A DNA stretch of 9,585 bases, taken from contig JACDDK010000029.1 in NCBI GenBank assembly GCA_013817025.1, forward strand, positions 1 to 9,585, given 5' to 3'. Source of the DNA: Rubrobacter sp. (GTDB lineage Bacteria > Actinomycetota > Rubrobacteria > Rubrobacterales > Rubrobacteraceae). The position numbers and the translations under genes are program-made. The notes below the pieces were generated by a model. It had not been told where the DNA came from, searched no databases, and saw only the letters and a list, made by a program, of their open reading frames with translations. Below are positions 5,553 to 9,585 of the stretch, in pieces (positions within the stretch are counted from its first letter, which is position 1; every line of letters begins with the position of its first letter).

Positions 5553-6941
5553 ATGCCTATTGGTGATCTCCAAATCCCGATAATCGGCAAGAACGTCGTC
5601 ATCGCGTCGCTCGTCCAGACGCACATCCTCTTCGCCACGTTCATCATCGGAGCGGTCCTTATAGCCGCCACGAGCGAGTACCTCGGCCTCGTTACCAAGC
5701 AGCCGAACTACGAGCGGTTCGCCCGCAACCTGGCGCGCTTCGTGGTCTTGCTCTTCGCTTCGGGCGCGGCTCTGGCGATTACGTTTGTGCTGGCGTTGGT
5801 TACGTTGTTCCCGGTCTTTTTCTCTTACTTGCAAAACATCTTCTTCTGGGTGTTTCTGGTCGAGGCGTTCATGTTCCTCGGGCAGATCATCATCGTCTAC
5901 GCCTGGTACAACGTCTGGGATAAGCTGGCTTACCGCAAGAGCTTGCACGTGGTGTTCGGTTTCATAGCCGGTTTCTTCGGGTTGATGGCTATGACCATGA
6001 TCGACGCGGTGGCCTCGTACATGCTCACCCCGGCCGAAGCACCGGTTACCGACGTTGCCCGGACGTTTCTCAATCAGACGATGGTGCCGCTGAACATGCA
6101 CCGTTTCGTGGGCAACTTCTCCTACGCGGGGTTCCTGATCGCGGGTTGGGGCGGTTGGCGTTACCTGCGCTCGACGCGGGATGAGGATCGGGAATACTAC
6201 GATTGGATGGGGCACTTCGGCCTGATCTGGGGCTTCGGATTCCTAATTTTGCAGCCGGTGATCGGTTACGGTTACTTGAAGGGCATCCGCGAGAGTTCCC
6301 CGGACGCCTTCGAGACCATCATGCTCGGCGAGCAGGCCTGGCACTTTAACGTGTTGGTCATCCTGATCGCGGTGATGACGATAGCCTCGACGGCGTACTT
6401 CGTCCACAAGCTGCGCTTCGCGGTGAAGCCGATGCCGGTGTTGCGGAAGCTGGCTATAGGCTCCCTAGGCTTCACGGCGCTGTTCACGCTCCTGAACATT
6501 ATTCCGTCGGATGCGGATCTAATTCCGCAGCTCGGGCTTGTGTTCCTGGAGGGCGAGGGTACGAAGATACCGCTCGGCGCGATGTACCCGTGGAAGTACA
6601 TCGGGCTTATCGGCTTGATGCTCGTCGGGTTCTTTATCCTGACGCTGTATCTGCGGGCTACGGCGGATGGTTTCCGCTGGGGACAGGCGAGCCGCTGGAG
6701 CCAGTACGCGTTGATGACGTGCTCCGTAGCGGTGGTGCTCACGATGATCGACATGGGCTCGACGCGGGAATCGGCGCGTCGGGTGGACCATCAGCCGGCG
6801 GGCAATGGTGGCGGGTTCTTGATCTACAATTGCGTCGGCATGAACCAGAAGGTCTACAACGAGGGTTGCCCGGCGGTTGTCGAGCAGGACGGTCAGAAGA
6901 TTAACACCATAAACGGTGAGAAAGTCCCGAGGAGCGAATGA
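5553..6941 (+). CDS. cydA: CydA-like oxidase subunit I, ligand-retaining copy
   Basis: The ATG at 5553 follows AGGGG at 5541-5545. The 462-residue protein has about ten helices. Candidate heme ligands by comparison with E. coli CydA are all present: His24 (THILFATFIIG; His19), Glu104 (LVEAFMFLG; Glu99), His183 (NMHRFVGNFS; His186) and Glu406 in RESARR (Glu445 of EYGRQPW), with Arg409 matching Arg448. The Glu107 proton-channel residue appears replaced (Ile112, with Gln111 beside it). The Met393 position looks like leucine, although that alignment is loose. The helix 6-7 loop is about 25 residues, so no Q-loop quinol site is expected. The C-terminal tail outside the membrane (about 403-462) has two cysteines (427 and 439) but no heme-c motif. 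It is probably the oxygen-reducing partner of the degenerate copy at 2015-3373. CydB is absent. Confidence 0.88.
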   Translation: MPIGDLQIPIIGKNVVIASLVQTHILFATFIIGAVLIAATSEYLGLVTKQPNYERFARNLARFVVLLFASGAALAITFVLALVTLFPVFFSYLQNIFFWVFLVEAFMFLGQIIIVYAWYNVWDKLAYRKSLHVVFGFIAGFFGLMAMTMIDAVASYMLTPAEAPVTDVARTFLNQTMVPLNMHRFVGNFSYAGFLIAGWGGWRYLRSTRDEDREYYDWMGHFGLIWGFGFLILQPVIGYGYLKGIRESSPDAFETIMLGEQAWHFNVLVILIAVMTIASTAYFVHKLRFAVKPMPVLRKLAIGSLGFTALFTLLNIIPSDADLIPQLGLVFLEGEGTKIPLGAMYPWKYIGLIGLMLVGFFILTLYLRATADGFRWGQASRWSQYALMTCSVAVVLTMIDMGSTRESARRVDHQPAGNGGGFLIYNCVGMNQKVYNEGCPAVVEQDGQKINTINGEKVPRSE

Positions 6942-7066
6942 TCGAACTAGCCCTTCTGGAGCCGAACACCATAGGCGTGCTTCGGCTCTTCGCAGGTTTC
7001 TTTATAATCCTGACCTCCTTCACCGGGGCATTGCTGTTTACGTACTGGATCAGTAAGGACGAATAG
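6938..7066 (+). CDS. 42-residue single-helix protein, possible CydX-like small subunit
   Basis: The ATG at 6938 overlaps the TGA of cydA (ATGA, 4 bases), typical of translational coupling, and GAGGAG at 6929-6934 inside the end of cydA serves as ribosome binding site with good spacing. The frame runs 42 codons to TAG at 7064-7066. It encodes a short N-terminus (MIELALLEPNTIG), one helix of about 22 residues containing GFFIILTSFTG, and a polar end, WISKDE. Small single-helix proteins encoded right after cydA/cydB (CydX, CbdX, CydS) stabilise the heme site of bd oxidases. Size, topology and position fit that role, but sequence similarity to those families is not evident. The intrinsic terminator starts 42 bases after the stop, so this is the last gene of the cluster. 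Confidence 0.75.
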   Translation: MIELALLEPNTIGVLRLFAGFFIILTSFTGALLFTYWISKDE

Positions 7067-7108
7067 CTTAGAGGTATCGGGCTTAGGTAGAAGGCTTCAG
7101 CAATCTAG

Positions 7109-7149
7109 CCGGTGGCGTTCCTCAATGGGAGCGCCGCCGGTTGTTTGTC
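7109..7149 (+). terminator. Intrinsic terminator of the bc/CydA cluster
   Basis: A 13-bp stem (7109-7121 with 7128-7140, two G-T wobbles) closes a 6-base loop and is followed directly by TTGTTTGTCT. Strength and orientation fit a Rho-independent terminator for the plus-strand operon. The reverse direction lacks a T-run, so it should not serve the converging gene. Confidence 0.8.
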
Positions 7150-7210
7150 TGCGTGGGACGATCTGGTGACTTTACGGGCGGGGCAATGATACCTGTAACC
7201 TGATATTTGT

Positions 7211-7231
7211 AACCCGAAATCTAATTCGGTT
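7211..7231 (-). terminator. Weak hairpin at the 3' end of the SDR gene
   Basis: On the minus strand AACCGAA, a 6-base loop and TTCGGGTT form a 7-bp stem with one bulged G, overlapping the TAG stop of the SDR gene. The sequence after it is only moderately T-rich, so termination there is uncertain. Confidence 0.35.
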
Positions 7232-7955
7232 GCTTGCTGGGGCGAAGCAGGATCTCGTTGATACTCACGCTCGGTGGGAGGCCGACCGCGTAGGCGACAG
7301 CGGTGGCTACGTCTTCGGCCTCCAGCGGGGCGTAGTCCTTTTGGGCGTAGTATTCATCCGCGTCGGTGTAGGAACTTGTGGGGAATTCGGTCCGCACGAG
7401 GCCGGGCTCGACGTTGGTTACCCGGACACCCTGGCCGTCCATGTCCAGGCGCAAGCCCTCGGAGATTGCGGTGATGGCGTGTTTGGTCGCCGCGTAGACG
7501 GCGCCGTGAGGATAGGGGACTCGGCGGCCCGCGACGCTGGAGACGAAGACAACGTGGCCCGTGCGCCGTGCGATCATGTGCCTCACGGCGGCCTGGGTTA
7601 CGTGGAGTACTCCGAGGACGTTCACGTCGAACATCCTGCGCCAGTCCGCTGGGTCGGCTTCGGCTATCGGGTCGTAGAGGCCGACGCCGGCGTTGTTTAC
7701 AAGCACATCCAGGGTGCCGAAATACTCTATGGCACGTTCGACGAGCCCGGCGCAGGCGTCCGGGTCGGTGACGTCCGTTGGGATTGGGAGAGCGGAGTCT
7801 CCTAGCTCGTGCGCGAGGTCTTCGAGGCGGTCTCGGCGGCGAGCGGTGAGGATTACGTTGTGGCCTTCGCCCGCGAGGCGTCGGGCGGTGGCCGCACCGA
7901 TGCCGGAGGATGCGCCGGTGACCAGGGCTGTTTTGACTATCGAATCGTGCATCAT
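7221..7955 (-). CDS. Short-chain dehydrogenase/reductase (classical SDR)
   Basis: The 244-residue protein is a complete classical SDR with a Rossmann fold. The cofactor motif TGASSGIG is at 13-20, a basic ARRRDRL stretch after the second strand (38-44) suggests NADP(H), Asp61 lies in the TDVTD segment, NNAG is at 87-90, and Asn112 in VNVLG. The catalytic set is Ser140 with YAATK (Tyr154, Lys158); the Ser-Tyr gap is one residue longer than usual. Substrate cannot be told; the closest style is the YdfG/serine-3-dehydrogenase-like oxidoreductases of broad specificity. Two ATGs in a row are possible starts (7955 and 7952); GAAGGG upstream is better spaced for the second, giving 243 residues. The gene converges on the respiratory operon and diverges from the LonN gene, with no evident functional tie to either. 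Confidence 0.92.
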   Translation of the reverse strand: MMHDSIVKTALVTGASSGIGAATARRLAGEGHNVILTARRRDRLEDLAHELGDSALPIPTDVTDPDACAGLVERAIEYFGTLDVLVNNAGVGLYDPIAEADPADWRRMFDVNVLGVLHVTQAAVRHMIARRTGHVVFVSSVAGRRVPYPHGAVYAATKHAITAISEGLRLDMDGQGVRVTNVEPGLVRTEFPTSSYTDADEYYAQKDYAPLEAEDVATAVAYAVGLPPSVSINEILLRPSKQPN

Positions 7956-8062
7956 CGTCCCTTCGTAAGTTGGAAAGTTCTCGTGGTCTGTGAAAGCGCA
8001 TGATAGCGGGGATGATGGGTGAAGGATAGAATCTGCCTAGGACAATTGGGAGGAGCGCGATC
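7956..8062. promoter_or_regulatory. Divergent promoter region between the SDR and LonN genes
   Basis: These 107 bases must hold promoters for both directions. On the plus strand TAGAAT (8027-8032) is a fair -10 candidate, but no convincing -35 lies 16-18 bases upstream. No dyads or riboswitch-like patterns stand out. Confidence 0.3.
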
Positions 8063-8701
8063 TTGTCGGACATACCGTTGTTTCCGTTGAACGTGGTGCT
8101 GATGCCGGGGTCGCCGTTGCCGCTGCATATCTTTGAGGAGCGGTACAAGCAGATGGTCAACGAGTGCCTGGAGAACGAGAGCGAGTTCGGGATGATCCTC
8201 GCGGATGAGTCCGGTACGCGGGAAGTCGGCTGCACGGCGCGTATAGTGGAGCTTGTGGAGCGTTACGAAGACGGGCGGATGGTGGTGCTCGTAGAAGGCT
8301 CGCGGCGATTCAGACTCAACAACATCATGACCGGCAAGCCGTATTACGTCGGGGAGGTAGAGTACCTGGCCGAGGAGCCCGAGGAAGACGTGACGGCGGT
8401 GGCCGAGGAGTGCATAGCTCTGCTGGAGCGCGTGGTCGAGGCGGCCACGGAGGGCTCCGTAGGCATCGAGATAGAGCCACCGTACCGCAACCTCGCTTTT
8501 GCCATCGCCGGGCGCATAGAGTTCGACGTGGAGACACGCCAGAGCATCCTGGAGCTCACCACGGAACAGGCTCGGCTGGAAAAAGTCCGAGAGCTGTTGA
8601 AAGGGGCCGCCGAACGGTTGGAGCGCGAACGACGGTCACGAGAGAAAGCCCAGACCAACGGGCATCTTCGCGGGGACTGGAAACCGGGGGAGAAGAGGTA
8701 A
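8063..8701 (+). CDS. Stand-alone Lon substrate-binding (LonN/PUA-like) domain protein
   Basis: The start is TTG 8063 behind GGGAGGAG (8048-8055). The 212-residue protein opens with PLFPLNVVLMPGSPLPLHIF (5-24) and EERYKQMV, the hallmark of the Lon protease N-terminal domain. It continues with the GMILAD strand, a CTARIVE segment (57-63) and GSRRFRL (79-85), all standard in the family. A helical second part (about 106-185) matches the four-helix extension of LonN proteins. The C-terminus is charged and probably disordered. There is no AAA+ ATPase and no Ser-Lys protease domain, so it is not a protease. Such proteins are widespread in actinobacteria and their role is not well defined; substrate or ligand binding is assumed. 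It converges with the MscS gene, leaving only 5 bases between the two stop codons. Confidence 0.93.
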   Translation: MSDIPLFPLNVVLMPGSPLPLHIFEERYKQMVNECLENESEFGMILADESGTREVGCTARIVELVERYEDGRMVVLVEGSRRFRLNNIMTGKPYYVGEVEYLAEEPEEDVTAVAEECIALLERVVEAATEGSVGIEIEPPYRNLAFAIAGRIEFDVETRQSILELTTEQARLEKVRELLKGAAERLERERRSREKAQTNGHLRGDWKPGEKR

Positions 8702-8706
8702 GAGGC

Positions 8707-9585
8707 TTAGGGATTCTGTTCGTTCTCGTGCGGCAGGAGGTTCCGAATACGGCTTAGGTTGGCTTGATCCACTTTATATATCAAAGGGTTGGATGCTAAG
8801 GCTTCCTCGCCTGCGGCGGCCTTTATGCGCTCGGTGAGGTTCTCTTCGACCAGCCACGACATCGACGGCAGGACACCGGCCAGGATGCGGAGCCTTATCC
8901 GACCGTCGTTCTCCTCGCGGCTCACGAGGCGCGGGGGCGTCAGGTAGAGTTCGGCGGCTTCGTTTAGCGAGCCGAGGACCTTATCTACGGCCTCGGGGTC
9001 GGAGAGTTGGACTTCAACGGTAAAGCGTTGCTGGCCGGAGACGTAGTTGCGAACGCCGGTAATGGTACCGTTCGGGATGAAGATTACCTCGCCGGAGAGA
9101 GCCCGTATCTTGGTCGTCCTAAGCCCGAACTCCTCGACGATACCCGCTGCTTTGGTCGGCTCGACTTCAATGAAGTCCCCGACGGCGTACTGCCCCTCGA
9201 AAACTATGGAGAACCCGGCTATTACGTCCCGCAGGAAGCTCTGCGCCCCGAAGCCGACGACGGCTGCGCCGAGCGTGGCGCCCGCGGCGGCGGGCAGCGG
9301 ATTTCGGATAAAAATAGAGAGCACGAACAACGTGACGACAGCGAAGATCACGTACCCTAGAGCGTTTCTGATGAGGGTTATGGCCGTGTCCTGGCGTTTG
9401 ATGCGCGCCACAGCCTCGGCGTCGAGCAGCTTCCGGCGGTTGCGCCGCCACCGCAACATCCGCGGAACCCCGTGCGTCAGCAGCCGGTAAGCGACGATCC
9501 CGAGAACCACCACGAACACCGAGGCCAGAATATTGCCCACGAACTCCGGGCTGGTGACGTAATCCAGAATCGCCTGGTAGAGACC
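8707..9585 (-). CDS. MscS-family mechanosensitive channel (N-terminus off right edge)
   Basis: The frame stays open to the window end. From GTG 9540 it gives 277 residues, but 15 further in-frame codons to the edge read like family sequence (AILDYVTSPEFVGN), so the true start is probably beyond 9585. Counting from the GTG: helix at about 4-21; a basic linker RMLRWRRNRRKLL (27-39); second helix at about 58-78; the glycine/alanine-rich pore helix (AAAGATLGAAVVGFGAQ, 84-100) followed by FLRDVIAGFSIVFE; then the beta domain with GDFIEV (121-126), GIVEEFGLRTTKIR (133-146) and PNG (156-158), and the alpha/beta C-terminal cage. It acts as an osmotic release valve in the cytoplasmic membrane. Its size matches the small actinobacterial or YnaI-core type rather than the multi-helix variants. 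Confidence 0.9.
   Translation of the reverse strand, partial: GLYQAILDYVTSPEFVGNILASVFVVVLGIVAYRLLTHGVPRMLRWRRNRRKLLDAEAVARIKRQDTAITLIRNALGYVIFAVVTLFVLSIFIRNPLPAAAGATLGAAVVGFGAQSFLRDVIAGFSIVFEGQYAVGDFIEVEPTKAAGIVEEFGLRTTKIRALSGEVIFIPNGTITGVRNYVSGQQRFTVEVQLSDPEAVDKVLGSLNEAAELYLTPPRLVSREENDGRIRLRILAGVLPSMSWLVEENLTERIKAAAGEEALASNPLIYKVDQANLSRIRNLLPHENEQNP

Noticed and set aside
1295..8065. TTG starts of three genes (1295, 3428, 8063) as a sign of foreign DNA
   Set aside because: TTG starts are common in high-GC Gram-positive genomes and each has a good ribosome binding site; base composition is uniform across them.
7354..8235. Minus-strand frame of 293 codons overlapping the SDR and LonN genes
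   Set aside because: It is Arg/Pro-rich and crosses two genes that have intact family motifs in other frames.
9538..9540. GTG as the true start of the MscS gene
   Set aside because: The frame stays open to the window edge with family-like residues upstream, and the GTG has no well-spaced ribosome binding site.

Overview
The window is high-GC DNA from what looks like a Gram-positive, probably actinobacterial, aerobe. A Rubrobacter-like organism is my best guess, from protein style and from the frequent TTG and GTG starts, but no marker gene fixes the taxon. There are no insertion sequences, tRNAs, rRNAs, CRISPR arrays or phage genes. It reads as chromosomal housekeeping DNA built around one unusual respiratory operon.

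Layout. Positions 1-69 (minus strand) hold the first codons of a small membrane protein resembling the GlsB/YeaQ transglycosylase-associated family, cut by the window edge. Positions 70-406 contain no convincing gene and are AT-rich at the left end. Positions 407-1093 (minus) encode a two-helix membrane protein of unknown function. A divergent intergenic region (1094-1294) carries a structured leader resembling a c-di-GMP-I (GEMM) riboswitch.

The core is a tight co-directional cluster at 1295-7066. In order it encodes: a two-helix protein with soluble alpha/beta halves (YflT- or ActD-like architecture); a CydA-like protein that has lost active-site heme ligands (CydA'); a Rieske iron-sulfur protein; a cytochrome b6-type subunit; a subunit IV; a second CydA-like protein that keeps those ligands; and an unlisted 42-residue single-helix protein overlapping the last cydA by 4 bases. 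A good intrinsic terminator follows at 7109-7149. There is no CydB, no cytochrome c, no CXXCH heme-c motif and no heme-copper oxidase gene in the window. Both CydA-like proteins lack the long quinol-binding Q-loop. The simplest model is a menaquinol-oxidising b6/Rieske complex passing electrons to a CydA-CydA' heterodimer, possibly as one supercomplex without a soluble carrier. The model is inferred; the gene order and the residue losses are visible in the sequence.

Downstream are an SDR-family oxidoreductase (minus), a stand-alone Lon substrate-binding (LonN/PUA-like) protein (plus), and an MscS-family mechanosensitive channel (minus) that runs off the right edge.
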